Part shown: positions 37,201 to 52,200 of the stretch, piece after piece
How the letters are laid out: each line of letters starts with the position of its first letter
Numbering within the stretch: the first letter of the stretch is position 1
Origin: Vibrio splendidus
Lineage (GTDB): Bacteria; Pseudomonadota; Gammaproteobacteria; Enterobacterales; Vibrionaceae
Length of the DNA stretch: 64,000 nt
Reading direction: 5' to 3'
NCBI RefSeq assembly: GCF_002873455.1
Contig: NZ_MCUN01000007.1
Span: 186,001-250,000 of the forward strand
Translations under genes and position numbers: made by a program
The notes under the pieces: model-generated
Told to the model about the DNA's origin: nothing
Databases searched by the model: none
Seen by the model: only the letters and a program-made list of their open reading frames with translations

Positions 37201-40200
37201 TGAAACGGTCAGCGCTAACATTGATGTGAGTGTGACCCCTGAAAACGATCCGCCAGTTGCGGGATCTACTTCGTATATGGTCAACGAAGACAATGCGATC
37301 ACCATTTCTGATGAGCAATTGTTAGCAAATTCATCTGACGTTGAAGGCGCGGTATCGATTGATAGCGTGACCTACAGCGGCACAGATGGTGTTTTCCAAG
37401 ACAATGGTGACGGCAGTTATACCTTCCTTCCTAATGAAAACTTCAGTGGTGATATCAGCCTTGACGTTATTGTTGCCGATGAAGATGGTTCGATTGATGA
37501 AACCACTGCGGGCATTACCGTTCTAGAAGTGAATGATCCACCGGTTGCGGGTTCAACGTCATACACCATTGATGAAGATTCGGTACTGACGTTCAGTGAA
37601 TCTCAAATTCTAGTCAATGCTTCTGATGTAGAAGGCGATGTCGAACTCGTTGGCATTAGTTACGACGGCTCGGATGGTATCTTCACTGTAAATGGTGACG
37701 GTACATGCAGCTTTGCACCCAATGAAAACTTCAATGGTCAAGTTCAACTGGGAGTAACCATTCAAGATGAAGATGGTGCGACGGTTGAAACACACATTAA
37801 CGTTGATGTATTACCAATCAATGATGCGCCAGTATCGGGCGATTTGGCTTATACCATCAATGAAGATAGCTCCATCACGTTAAGCCAAGAACAGTTGCTA
37901 GCTCGAGCGGGTGATATCGATAGCGATAATTTGGAAGCTATCAATCTATCTACCGATGAAAATGCGACCATCCAACAAAATGATGATGGTAGCTACACCA
38001 TTACGCCAGACGCTGATTACAACGGCAATTTAGACTTGAGCTTCGATATCATCGATAACGATGGTGGTGAGGTTCAAGTGGGTCTCGATATCACAGTGAA
38101 CCCGCTTAATGACTTGCCACAAGCGCAAGATCAACAGTTCACGATTGAAGAAGATGGCACGTTACTCTTCACGGATTCAGACTTACTTGCTGGAGCGTCA
38201 GATATTGATGGTGATGAACTGTCGATTGAAAATGTTCTTTATACAGGTGCAGACGGCGTTCTGAGTGATAATGGTGACGGTACTTACAGCTTTGCACCAA
38301 ACGAGAATTTTAATGGGGATGTTCAATTCTCATTTGATGTTTCTGATGGTACGGGTTCAACAACTGCCCTTATCGATGTGAGTGTAACACCGGAGAACGA
38401 TCCTCCTGTCGCTGGTTCAACAGCCTACACGGTACAAGAAGATGGTCAAATCACGATCAGTGATGAGCAGTTATTAGCAAACTCTTCAGATGTAGAGGGT
38501 GATGTTGCTCTATCGAGTGTTACTTACGCTGGTGACGACGGCTCGTTTGTTGAGAACGGTAATGGCACCTACACCTTCACACCAAATGAAAACTTCGACG
38601 GTGATATCTCACTAGACGTCGTTGTCGTTGATGAAGATGGTGCAACCGCAACAACTACCGCGGGCATTGATGTCATTGCTGTGAATGATGGGCCTGAAAC
38701 TTCGGGTATTCAGGCTGAGGTAGATGAAGATAATTCCATCACTATTACTCAAGAGCAGTTGCTTGCAAACGCAACCGATGTTGAAGGTGATGAGTTAACG
38801 GCATCTAACTTACAAACCAACGACCCAGACGCGACAATTGTTGAAAATGGCGATGGTTCATTCACCATCACGCACACAGAAAACTTCAATGGTGAATTAG
38901 ACTTCACTTACAGCATCAGTGATGGTGACAGTGAAGTACTGACCACACTCGACTTGACGGTTAACCCGGTAAACGATGCGCCAGAAGCGGGCGAAGAAAT
39001 TTTCATTCAGGCGGAAGAAGACCAAACGGTTGGCGTGACGCTTCGTGAAGAACCTGCATTGCGTCTAGACCAAGCGCCAGAAAACGGCATCATTGAAGCG
39101 AATGTTAATAATGAATGGGTGGAGCTAGAAGTAGGACAAGAAGTACCGGCTGATACAGAAGTACGCTTCGTTCCAAGTGAGGGGGCTCTTGCTGAAGGCA
39201 CACATACTACGCAAATTGGTACCTTCGACGATAACGCGAGCGTTGACGACTGGGGTACAGAAGTCGACCCATACACTCGTGAGTTCTCGGATGGCGACTT
39301 AACGGTAACAGTTCAAAGTAACGATGATCCTCTTGGTGCTTGGAATGGCAACACCCACATAGGTCACGGCCTTGGTGATACCGATCGCCAAGGGTTGAGT
39401 GGTGATGAAAAACTGACTATTTCAGTTGAAGGCCAAGACATCAATGAAATCAGTTTCCACCTAGATGGTTTAGGTGGCTGGTTCATGGAAGAGTCACGTC
39501 ACTTTACGGAAGTAGAAATTAAAGCATTCAATGAGGATGGCGACCTAATTGACTCGATGACTTACCACAAAGAAGATCGTGGTGGTTACGAGACTGATTA
39601 CACACTTACGGTTGACCAACCAGTGTCTTACTTTGAACTGGGTACCGTGCAAGGTAATGGTACTTACGTTGTTCAAAACATGACAGTGTCACAGACTTTT
39701 CATGATGAAGCCGTGTTTACATCGATTGGCGTAGACGGCTCAGAAATTACCGAAACGGTTGAGTTGAACATCCGTGCGGGTGACAACGAAATTGAGCTGA
39801 CGGCCGATCTTCCTAACATCACTATCGATACAGAAGGTTCAGCACAGTTTGCTTCTGTTGTGATTACTGAAGAACAATTGCTAGCCCAAGCATCAGACAT
39901 CGATGGTGATGATCTAGATATTCAAAATCTGGAGCTGGTGGGTGAAAACTCTGAGCATGCAACACTCACCGATAATGGTGATGGTACTTGGACGGTAACA
40001 CCGGATGAAAACTTTCATGGTGAAATTGAGCTGGGTTACCAAGTTACCGATGGTGAGCTTACAGACAGCAACATCATCAATATCAATTTTGAATCGGTGA
40101 ATGATGCGCCAATCGTTTCTGGCCCAATGGTTTTATCGACAGATGAAGACCAAGGTATCACGTTCAGTGCTGATGACTTGTTGGCGAACACCACAGATGT

Positions 40201-43200
40201 AGAAGGCGATGCATTGTCTATTTCTGACATCACTTACGGTGGTGATGACGGTGACTTAGTCGACAACGGTGATGGCACATTTACCTTTATGCCTAATGAG
40301 AACTTCAATGGTGAAATTGACATCGACTACAAGGTGTTTGATGGTTCTGATGAAGTTGCAACGCACTTAGACCTAACGGTTGTACCTGTCAATGATGTTC
40401 CGGTTCCGGGCGAACCATTGCACACCCAAATGCTTGAAAACGGCTCTATGATCATCGAAGCGAAAGACCTATTGTCTGGCGCGACCGATGTTGATGGCGA
40501 CATTCTTCATGTCGAAAACCTATTACTTGCAGACCCAACGCAAGGTACGTTAACGGATAATGGTGATAACACCTTCACATTCGAACCTGCAGAAGATTTC
40601 TACGGTGAAGTGAATCTGACCTTTGATATCAGTGATGGTCAAGCAAGCGCACCAAGCACTGCAAGAGTCGACGTTGAGATTGTCAACGAAGGCCCTGAAG
40701 TGAGCGGTCCAATTGAAGCGGCGGTTGATGAAGATGGTTCAATCACTATTACGCAAGAGGACTTGTTGGCGAATGCAACGGATGTCGATGGTGATAACCT
40801 TGAAGCGGTTAACTTTGCGACGAATGATCCAAATGCGGTTGTTGTAGAAAACTCAGATGGTAGCTTCACAATCACACCAAGTGCAGACTTCTTTGGTGAG
40901 ATTGAGTTTACCTACGATGTCACTGACGCAATTGAGACAGTGGCAGCGGATCTTAATCTAACCGTAAATCCAATCAACGATGCTCCAGATGTGCCTGACA
41001 TGTCATTCAGTACGGAAGATGGTCAAGCAATTACCATTACCGAAGCAGAACTATTGGCACAAGCGACAGACGTAGAAGGTGATGATCTTTCTGTACTGAA
41101 CGTGACAAGTGCTAGCGATACGGTAGACGTGACAGATAACGGCGATGGCACCTACACATTAACGCCAGAACAGGGCTTCTTCGGCAATGTTGATTTAACG
41201 TTTGATGTGAGTGACGGCACCGATGTGGTGGCGGCAAACATCGACCTAAAAGTTGAGTTCGTTAATGATTCGCCAGAAGCAACGCCAATGGTTGCGGATG
41301 TCGACGAAGACGGTTCAATTCTCGTTACACAAGCGATGTTGTTGGAGAACGCGAGTGACCAAGATGGTGATGAGCTGTTTGCGAGCGCGCTAGAAACCAA
41401 CGATCCAAATGCAAGTATCGTAGACAATGGCGATGGCACTTACACGGTGACACCTTCGGAAAACTTCAACGGTGATATCGCATTCACTTATGAAGTGAGT
41501 GATGGTGAGCTAAGTACCGCCAATGACATGACATTGACCGTGAATCCGGTGAATGACATTCCAATGGTTGCCCCTGGCATGTACCACATCGAAGAGGATG
41601 GCAGCATCCTGTTCACTCAAGAAGATCTATTGAGTGGTGCGGTTGATATCGATGGAGACGACCTAAGCGTTACCAGTATCAATTACTCTGGTGATGAAGG
41701 CACAGTAACCGATAACGGTGATGGCACGTTTAGTTTTGTTCCTGAAGAGCACTTTAGCGGTGATCTACAGTTCAGTTTTACAGTTACCGACGGTACGACT
41801 GAAGTAGTACAAGATCTCAATGTTCACATTGAAGCGGTAGCGGATGCGCCAGATCTTGTTATTACTGATGGCGACGGCGTTAACGTTGATGACCAAGCGA
41901 TTTTGGTTGAGCCAGGTGGCATTGTTGAACTGAACATTGCAGCGGCGCTTGTCGACCAAGACTTGTCTGAAACGCTCACCGTAACCGTAGATGGTGTGCC
42001 AGAAGGTTCGGTTATTCAATACGATAACGAAGGTGTTCTGAATGACCAAGATAACGGTATCACCAGTTACAACGACACTGAAATTACGGTGACGTTTGAG
42101 GGTGAAACTGCAGGCTATCAAAACACAGCGGGTTACTACAAAGTAGACGAAGACGGCAACATCACAGGTGTTGAAGTCGTTTACGAAAACGCATCACAAG
42201 TGGGTGGCGGTGGTAACCTTGTTCCAGGGCAAGATCAGTTCAGTTTCCAAGTTGAAGAAGGTGAAAGTTTCAACCTGTTCTTGATTCCAAACGGACATCA
42301 GCACAATGACTTTGACGCGATGCAGGAAGGTCAGTATGAGTTCCGTGCTGCGGATGGTTCGCCTGCGAATATGGATACGGTTGATCCTCAACTTGTCTTT
42401 GTTTCGGCAGATGGCTCTGAGACCGTAATTCAAGGCCAGAATGGTGACGCGATCTTCCATGGTGGTTCAAGTTCTCAGCTGAACCAAGATGGTATCGAAC
42501 ATACTCGCACGACCGTTAACGAAGATGGTGAATTGGTTTACGGCTTTGAAGATTTGTATGGCGGCGGTGATGCTGACTATTCAGACTTCAACTTCACAAT
42601 CGATGTCGGTGAAGTGAACAGCCAAATCTACAGTGGTGAAGTGACGGTTGGTCCTGATGGTACGGTGAACTTACCAACAACGGCTATCGAAAATGCACTA
42701 CAAATTCAGCTACCTGAAGACTTCAACGAACAGCTTGAAGTTCATGTAACCGCTACCGCAACAGAGTTATCGAATGATGATTCTGAAACGGTCTCTCAAA
42801 CTATCTACATTAATGCGACAGGCGCTCACATTGAGCATGCACCTGAAGCACTTCCTGTTGCAGCAACAGTGGAAGAAGATGGTTCTATCATCATCACTCA
42901 AGATGACTTGTTGGCCAATGCTCGCGATTTAGATGGCGATCAACTGACGGCTCTGAACTTAGCGACCGACGATGACAGCGTGACTATCACAGATAACGGT
43001 GATGGTACTTACACATTAACGCCAGATGCTGATTTCAATGGCGATGTTAGCTTTACGTTTGATGTGTCTGATGGTGATGATGTTGTCTCTACCAATCTTG
43101 AGTTAACCGTTTCACCAGTGAATGATGGTCCAGAAGCACAAGATCAGGCATTCACCGTCGGCGAAGATGGCGTGTTAACGTTCAATGACCAAGACCTGTT

Positions 43201-46200
43201 AACAGGTGCAACGGACATTGAAGGCGACGACTTAAGTGTTGAAGGTGTGATTTACACAGGTACAGACGGTGTCCTAACCGATAATGGTGATGGCACATAC
43301 AGCTTTGCGCCAAACGAAAATTTCAATGGCGATGTGAACTTCTCGTTCAATGTATCAGATGGTACCGATACGGTAACCGCTAACATTGATGTCAGCGTGA
43401 CACCAGAGAATGATCCACCTGTTGCGGGTAGCACGTCTTACACCGTTCACGAAGACAACTCTATTACGATCAGTAACGAACAGTTGTTGGCGAACTCTTC
43501 GGATATCGAAGGGGAAGTAGCGATTGATAGCGTGACTTATAGTGGTAGTGACGGTGTTCTGGAAATCAACGGCGAAGGCACATACACCTTCTCTCCAAAC
43601 GAGAACTTCAATGGCGAAGTTAGCCTCGATGTGGTTGTTGTGGATGAAGATGATGCAGTCGTATCGACCACTGCGGGCATTACGGTCCTAGAAGTCAATG
43701 ATCCGCCTGTTGCTGGCCCAACGTCATACACTATCGATGAAGATTCTGTACTGACCTTTAATGAGTCTCAAGTTCTGCTGAACGCCTCTGATATTGAAGG
43801 TGACGTACAACTTGTTGAGATCAACTACGACGGCCCAGACGGAATCTTCTCAATCAATGGTGACGGCACATGTAGCTTTGCACCGAATGAAAACTTCAAC
43901 GGCCAAGTGCAGTTGGATGTGACCATTCAAGATGAAGACGGCGCTCAAGTTGATACTCATGTTACGGTTGATGTCTTACCAATCAATGATGTTCCAGTAT
44001 CAGGAGATTTGGCATACAGCGTAGAAGAAGACGGTTCAATTACCTTGAGCCAAGAGCAACTTCTTTCTCAAGCTAGCGATGTAGACGGAGACGACCTTAC
44101 TGCTTCTAACTTAATGGTTGATGGAGACGCGACAGTTGTTGCTAACGATGATGGTAGCTTTACCATTACGCCAGATGCAAACTTCAATGGTGACATTGAC
44201 CTAACGTTCGACATTAGCGACGGTACAGATACGCTGGTTGCGACGGCTGACCTAACGGTTAATCCAGTTAATGATCTTCCACAACCACAAGGTCAAACGT
44301 TTAGCATTGGTGAAGATGGTGTATTGAACTTCACTGATGAAGATTTGCTGACAGGTGCGACCGACATTGATGGGGATGACCTGTCGGTTGAAGGCGTTAC
44401 CTACACAGGTGCCGACGGTATTCTTACTGATAATGGCGACGGAAGCTACAGCTTTGCACCAAACGAGAACTTCAATGGCGATGTGAACTTCAACTTTGAT
44501 GTGTCAGATGGCACAGATACGGTTCAAGCCAACATTGATGTCAGCGTGACGCCAGAAAATGATCCGCCAGTTGCGGGTAGCACGTCTTACACGGTTCATG
44601 AAGACAACTCGATTACCATTAGTAACGAACAGCTGTTAGCCAACTCTTCAGACATTGAAGGGGAAGTGGCGATTGATAGCGTGACTTACACAGGCAGTGA
44701 TGGTGTATTCGAAGACAATGGTGACGGTACATACACTTTCTCACCAAACGAGAACTTTAATGGCGAGGTGAGCTTAACAGTTGTCGTTACCGATGAAGAA
44801 GGGGCAACTGAAGCGACCACCGCGGGAATCACCGTACTTGAGGTGAACGATCCACCAATCGCAGGCTCAACCAGTTACTCCGTTAACGAAGATGAAGTCA
44901 TCACCATCAGTTCAGAGCAACTGTTGGCAAACGCTTCTGATATCGAAGGTGAAGTGGCGATTGATAGCGTTAACTACACAGGCTCAGACGGTATCTTTAC
45001 CGATAATGGTGACGGCACATTTAGCTTCGCACCAAACGCGAACTTCGATGGTGACGTCAGCCTTGATGTGGTTGTCACTGATGAAGATGGCGCAACCGTA
45101 GCGACCAACGCAAGCATTGATGTTCTGCCTGTTAACGATGCTCCGGTATCGGGTGACTTGGCGTACAGCGTGGATGAAGATGGTTCGATTAGCCTAAGCC
45201 AAGAGCAATTATTGGCTCAAGCAAGTGATGTTGACGGCGATAACCTAACAGCGGCTAACCTAACCGTTGGTGGTGATGCGACCGTCACTGTAAACGATGA
45301 TGGTAGCTTTACCATTACACCGGATGCGAACTTCAATGGTGACATTGATTTGAACTTCGACATTACCGATGGTGATGCGACGCTTCAAGCAACGGCTGAT
45401 CTTACCGTGAATCCAGTCAATGACTTGCCAACTGTCGGTGAGCCACAATTTGTGATTCAAGAAGACACCAGCTTTACGTTCACCGAAGAGCAACTGCTGC
45501 AAAATGCAGGCGATATTGATGGCGATAATTTGACTGTCGAAAATGTCGCTTCTGACAGCGGTTCATTGGTTGATAATGGCGACGGCACTTACACATTTGC
45601 TCCGAATGAAAACTTCGATGGCAATGTGAATGTGACGTTCGATGTGAATGACGGCACGGCAACCGTACCAGCAGAAGCAACGATTGACGTTCAATCTGTG
45701 GTCGATATGCCTGAACTGTCGATTGCATCTGACCTAGTGATTGCTTCAGACAACTTCGAGTCTGGCTCAAACGGCTGGAATGCAAGTACTGAAAGCTCGC
45801 AAGGCTTTGATTCAGGTGACATGTTGGGGCGTATAGGTGGCACTGGTGGCGAAGAAGCGGTCAGCAAAACCTACGACATTCCAAGTGATGTGAGCGAAGT
45901 TAATATTTCGTTTAGCTTCTACGAGATTGACTCTTGGGACGGTGAGTCGTTCCAAATCTTTGTTGGCGGCGAAGAGCTTACTTCGTTAGATAGCTCAGCG
46001 TTCCAAACTCAAGATGGCACGACAACGTTGTACGATTCAGCTGGCAATGAAGTGGGTGAAGTCGTTCACGGTGTATCACAAGGTGAAGGTTTCAGTGGTT
46101 GGAACGAACAGGCACACCAAATCAACCTAACGGTACCAGTCGAAGATGGCCAACTTGAGTTAGGCTTCGGTTCAACCTTGAATCAAGCGATCAGTGACGA

Positions 46201-49200
46201 GTCGTTTGGCATCGACAACATTGAAATCACAGTGTCTGACGCGGAATACCAAATCATTGGTACCGAAGATACGCCAGTACCACTGGATATTGATGCGGCG
46301 TTAACCGATACCGATGGCTCAGAAAACCTCGCTATCTTGATCGAAGATGTGCCGGAAGGAAGTTCGCTTTCCGCAGGTACTGATAACGGTGATGGTACAT
46401 GGTCACTACAACCTGAAGAACTTGCAGGGCTAGAGTTTATCCCTTCAGGGGACTTCAATGGTGATGTGGTACTAACCGTTAACGCGACATCGACGGATGT
46501 TGATACAGGCACTACCGCGACGGCAACACAAGATGTGACGATTCATATCTCGCCAGCGAATGATGCTCCAGAAGTTGATGGGGATATCAGTGCCGTTACG
46601 GCCGAAGACAACAGCATCACGCTAACTCAAGAACAGTTGCTAGAGCACGCTGTCGATATTGATGGTGATGACCTATCAGCAATCAACCTAACCACCAATG
46701 ATGAAAATGCGACCGTTCAAATGAACGACGATGGCAGTTTCACCATAACACCGAGTGAAAACTTCAACGGTAATATCGAATTTAGTTACGATGTCACCGA
46801 TGGGGAAGACATGGTGGCAGCAGGCTTAGATTTGACGGTAACACCAGTCAATGACGCGCCAGAGCCACAAGACCAAGCATTCACTATTGGTGAAGATGGG
46901 GTTCTTAACTTCACTGATGCTGACCTGTTAACAGGTGCAACGGATGTCGAAGGTGATGACTTAACAGTCGAAAGTGTGACATACACGGGTGCTGATGGTG
47001 TGCTTACCGACAATGGTGACGGAAGCTACGGCTTTGCGCCAAACGAAAACTTCAATGGTGATGTGAACTTCAGTTTTGATGTGTCGGATGGCACAGATAC
47101 GGTTCAAGCCAACATTGAAGTGAGCGTGACGCCAGAGAACGATCCTCCAGTCGCAGGCAGTACGTCTTACACGGTTCATGAAGACAACTCGATTACCATT
47201 AGCAACGAACAGTTATTGGCCAACTCTTCAGACATTGAAGGGGAAGTGGCTATTGATAACGTGACTTACTCGGGCGCTGACGGTGTCTTTGAAGACAACG
47301 GCGATGGTACTTACACCTTCTTACCAAACGAAAACTTCAACGGTGAAGTGAGCCTAGATGTTGTTGTGACCGATGAAGACGGTGCAACTGAAGCGACCAC
47401 CGCGGGAATCACCGTACTTGAGGTGAACGATCCACCGATTGCTGGCTCAACCAGCTACTCCGTTAACGAAGATGAAGTCATCACCATCAGTTCAGAGCAA
47501 CTTTTGGCCAACGCTTCTGATATTGAAGGCGAAGTGGCGATTGATAGCGTCAGCTACACGGGCGCTGACGGTATCTTTACAGACAATGGCAACGGAACAT
47601 TCAGCTTCGCACCGAACGAAAACTTCGACGGTGATGTGAGCCTCGATGTGGTTGTGACCGATGAAGATGGTGCAACTACGGCCACGACAGCAAGCATTGA
47701 TGTCCTTCCGATCAACGATCCACCGGTATCGGGTGATTTGTCATACAGCATTGACGAAGATGGTTCTATTGTTCTTACTCAAGAGCAGTTGCTATCTCAA
47801 GCTTCCGATGTTGATGGTGATGATCTAACCGCCAGCAACTTAAGCGCGGGAGATAATGCAACCGTTGTTGATAATGGCGATGGCACCTTTACTGTAACGC
47901 CAGATGCTGACTTCAACGGTAATATCGACCTAAGCTTTGACATCTCTGATGGTACAGAATCGATTGTGGCGAACGCCGATCTAACGGTTAACCCAATCAA
48001 TGACCTACCAACCAGCGACGATGTTTATGCGAACGTTGATGAAGACAACATCATCACGATCACGCAGGAGCAGCTACTTGCGAATGCCGCTGATATTGAG
48101 GGCGATGACCTTGTCGCTTCCGACTTAACCTTAGTGGGTGACGATGCAACGATTGTCGATAATGGCGACGGTACGTTCTCAATCACTCCAAGCGAAAACT
48201 TCAATGGCTACATCGATGTGGCCTACAGCATCAGCGATGGCGACACACCAATTGCCGCTAACTTAGGCTTGACGGTGGATCCTGTCAACGATGCGCCAAT
48301 TGTTTCTGCGGATGTTGCGATAACCATTGAAGAAGATGGTTCGTACACGATTACCCAAGAAGAGTTACTTCAATTCGCAACGGACATCGAAGACGATGAC
48401 ATGACCGCAATCATTGGAGAACAAGGGGATGATACGACGGTAACCGGTACGGTGTTGGATGCTGAAACGGGGAGTCCAGTGGCAGGTGCGGATGTTACGT
48501 TGACAGATAATGTTGGCCATTCTTACGAAACCGAGACTGATCAATCAGGTAATTACTCTGTAAGCGGCCCTGTTGTAGACCAAGGTACGATCACCATTGA
48601 GCAAGACGGCTCTATCACCAACAGCTTCATTGTTCCTGCTGGTGAAGAGACTAATGGTGGTGTCACCGCCATATCTGAAGTGTTAGAAGAAACAGATATG
48701 CGGATCGTTGTGACATGGGGTGAAAGCCCTCGTGACATGGATAACCATCTATGGCTCTACGATACAGAGTCTGGCAATGAGTTGGATCATATCTACTACC
48801 GCGATATGAATCATGACCTAGGCGGAGGCAATGTTGTTCAGCAAGACGTTGATGACACAAATGGTGGTGGCCCTGAAACCATCACTATTCCAAATTATCA
48901 AGATGCTGACATGCACTACTCAGTGCACAATTACACTAGCAGAAGTTGGGATGTAGATGGCGTTGAAGATGTGCAAGTTCAGGTGTTTGTGGGTGATACA
49001 TTGGTTGAAACCTTTAGCCCAGATTTATCTGAAAACCCATCAGGTGACCACTGGCATGTATTCGATATCGTTAACGGCGTTATTGTTCCAAGCCAAGATG
49101 TAGGCACTCAGAATGCGTTTGATTTGCCAACGGCAGAAGAAGCGCTTGCGAATGAAAATGGTATTGATATCTCTGAATTGCTTACGGGCGGTGAAGATGA

Positions 49201-52200
49201 TGACACCACTGATGAAACTGGCGATTCAACGGATCAGACAGGTGAATTAGCAGGGGAAACGGGCGGTAACGAACCAAGTATTGGAGATGTCTCAATTGAG
49301 AACGCTCTTATTACTGACAATGGTGACGGTACTTATACCATCACACCGGAAGAGAACTTTAACGGTGAATTCTCCATTAGCTACAGCGTGGACGATGGTA
49401 ACGGTGGAGTAACACCTGCTGAACTCGACGTTACTGTTACGGCAGTTAATGATCTTTCAGTTATCTACGACCATAACTACACCGTAAACGAAGATGGTTC
49501 GTTGACCTTTACCGATGAACAACTATTGGCTGGTGCAACGGATATTGATGGTGATGACCTTTCAGTCGAATCGGTTAATTACGAAGGTACCGACGGCGTG
49601 TTCACGGATAACGGCGATGGTACTTACACCTTTGCTCCAAACGAGAACTTTAATGGTAATGTCGACCTAACTTACGACGTCAGCGATGGCACCGATGTTG
49701 TTTCGGCAAACATCGATGTCCAAGTCGTACCAATCAATGACGTTCCGGTAGCGGGAACCACCTCTTACACTGTTGCTGAAGATGGCAGTATTACCCTGAG
49801 TGATGCGCAGCTATTGGCTAATAGTTCTGACGTTGAAGGCGAAGTCTTTGTTAGCGACGTGACTTACAGCGGCACGGATGGTGTGTTTACGGATAATGGC
49901 GATGGCACATATACCTTTGCTCCAAATGAAAACTTTAACGGAGATATCAGTCTTGATGTATCCGTTATGGATGAAGACGGCGCAACGGCTGAAACCACAG
50001 CTGGCATTGATGTAATAGCAGTCAATGACTTACCGGTAGCCGGTTCAACGGCTTATAGTGTTGATGAAGATGACGTAATTACGTTATCCGATGCACAACT
50101 TCTAGCGAATAGTTCGGATCTTGAAGGCGATGTATCGGTAAGCGACGTTTCTTACTCTGGCACAGAAGGCATCTTCACAAACAATGGAGATGGTACGTAC
50201 AGTTTCGCACCAAATGAAAACTTCAACGGCAATGTCAGCTTAGATGTCATCGTTGAAGATGAAGAAGGTGCAACCGCTCAAACCACGGCTGGTATTGAAG
50301 TGATTACGGTCAATGATGCGCCAGTGGCCGGAAACGTGGCTTATTCGGTTGATGAAGATGGTTCAATTACGCTATCTCAAGAACAGTTGCTGGCCAACGC
50401 ATCCGATGTTGATGGTGACAACTTAACGGCAGCAAACCTAACGGCGGGTGATAACGCTACGGTAACGGCAAACGATGATGGTTCATTTACTATCACTCCA
50501 GATGCTGACTTCAACGGCGACATAGACCTAAGCTTCGATGTTTCAGACGGCATCGAGACAGTCCAAGCTGGCGTAGATCTAACCGTTAATCCTGTGAACG
50601 ACTTACCAACGGTTGTTGACCAAAGCTTTACCGTTGAAGAAGATGGCACGTTAACCTTTACTGATGCGGATCTTCTCGCTGGCGCTACGGACATTGATGG
50701 TGATGATCTTTCTATCGCTGACGTCTCTTACACAGGTTCAGAAGGTGTATTCACTGACAACGGAGATGGTACATACAGCTTTGCTCCGAACGAGAACTTC
50801 AATGGCGATGTAAACCTTGGTTTCACAGTGTCTGATGGTACTGATAAAGTTGATGCCAATATTGATGTAACAGTTACGGACATTAATGATGCTCCAGTAG
50901 CGGGCGCTACGTCTTACCAAATGAATGAAGATGGCACCATCACATTGAGCCCAGAGCAGTTAATTGCGAATAGCTCGGACGTCGATGGTCAAGTGTCGCT
51001 TGATAGCGTGAGCTACTCAGGCCCAGACGGTATCTTGGTTCAAAATGAAGATGGTTCAGTAACGTTCGCACCAAATGAAAACTTTAATGGCGACATCAGC
51101 CTTGATGTGACGGTTATTGATGACGATGGCGCAACGGCTGAAACAACGGCTGGTATTGAAGTGATTGCCGTCAACGACGCACCAGTTGCCGGAAACGTGG
51201 CTTATTCGGTTGATGAAGATGGTTCAATCACGCTATCTCAAGAGCAGTTGTTGGCTAACGCATCTGATGTTGATGGTGATGACCTAACTGCCACTAACTT
51301 AAGTGCAGGTGATAATGCGACCGTAACAGCGAACGATGATGGTTCATTTACTATCACTCCGGATGCTGACTTCAACGGCGACATAGACCTAAGTTTCGAT
51401 GTTTCAGACGGTATCGAAACCGTTCAAGCGGGAGTCGACCTAACGGTTAATCCGGTGAATGACCTACCAACGGCCGCTGATCAAAGCTTTACGGTTGAGG
51501 AAGATGGCACGTTAACCTTTACTGATGCTGACCTGTTAGCCGGTGCTGCGGACATTGATGGTGATGATCTTTCTATCGCTGATGTGTCTTACACAGGTGC
51601 AGAGGGTGTATTCACTGACAACGGAGATGGTACATACAGCTTCGCTCCGAACGAGAACTTCAATGGCGATGTAAACCTTGGCTTCACAGTGACTGATGGT
51701 ACTGAGAAAGTCGATGCCAATATTGATGTGACGGTAACGGATGTTAACGATGCGCCAGTTGCGGGTTCAACGTCTTACCAAATGAACGAAGATGGCACCA
51801 TCACAATCAGCCCAGAGCAATTAATTGCTAATAGCTCGGACGTTGATGGTGAAGTGTCGCTTGAAAGCGCGACTTACTCAGGCTCCAACGGCACCTTGGT
51901 TCAAAACGACAATGGATCTGTGACTTTCACGCCAAACGAGAACTTTAATGGTGATATCAGCCTAGATGTGGTTGTGACCGATGATGACGGTGCAACTGTA
52001 ACAACGACGGCAGGTATCGAAGTTCTGGCTGTGAACGATGGACCAGTATCTGAGGAAGTGGAACTAACCACAGCCGAAGACAGCACCATTCTTATCACAC
52101 AAGACATGTTGTTAGCTCAAGCTACCGACATCGATAACACCGCAGACGAGCTGTCAGCTTCTGGTCTACAAATCGATCCTAGCTTGGGTGAGTTGCTAGA

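Noticed and set aside
41765..42121. Open frames on the minus strand opposite the giant gene (this is one of the longest)
   Set aside because: They have no ribosome site, recur wherever the repeat recurs, and mirror the codon pattern of the plus-strand repeats.
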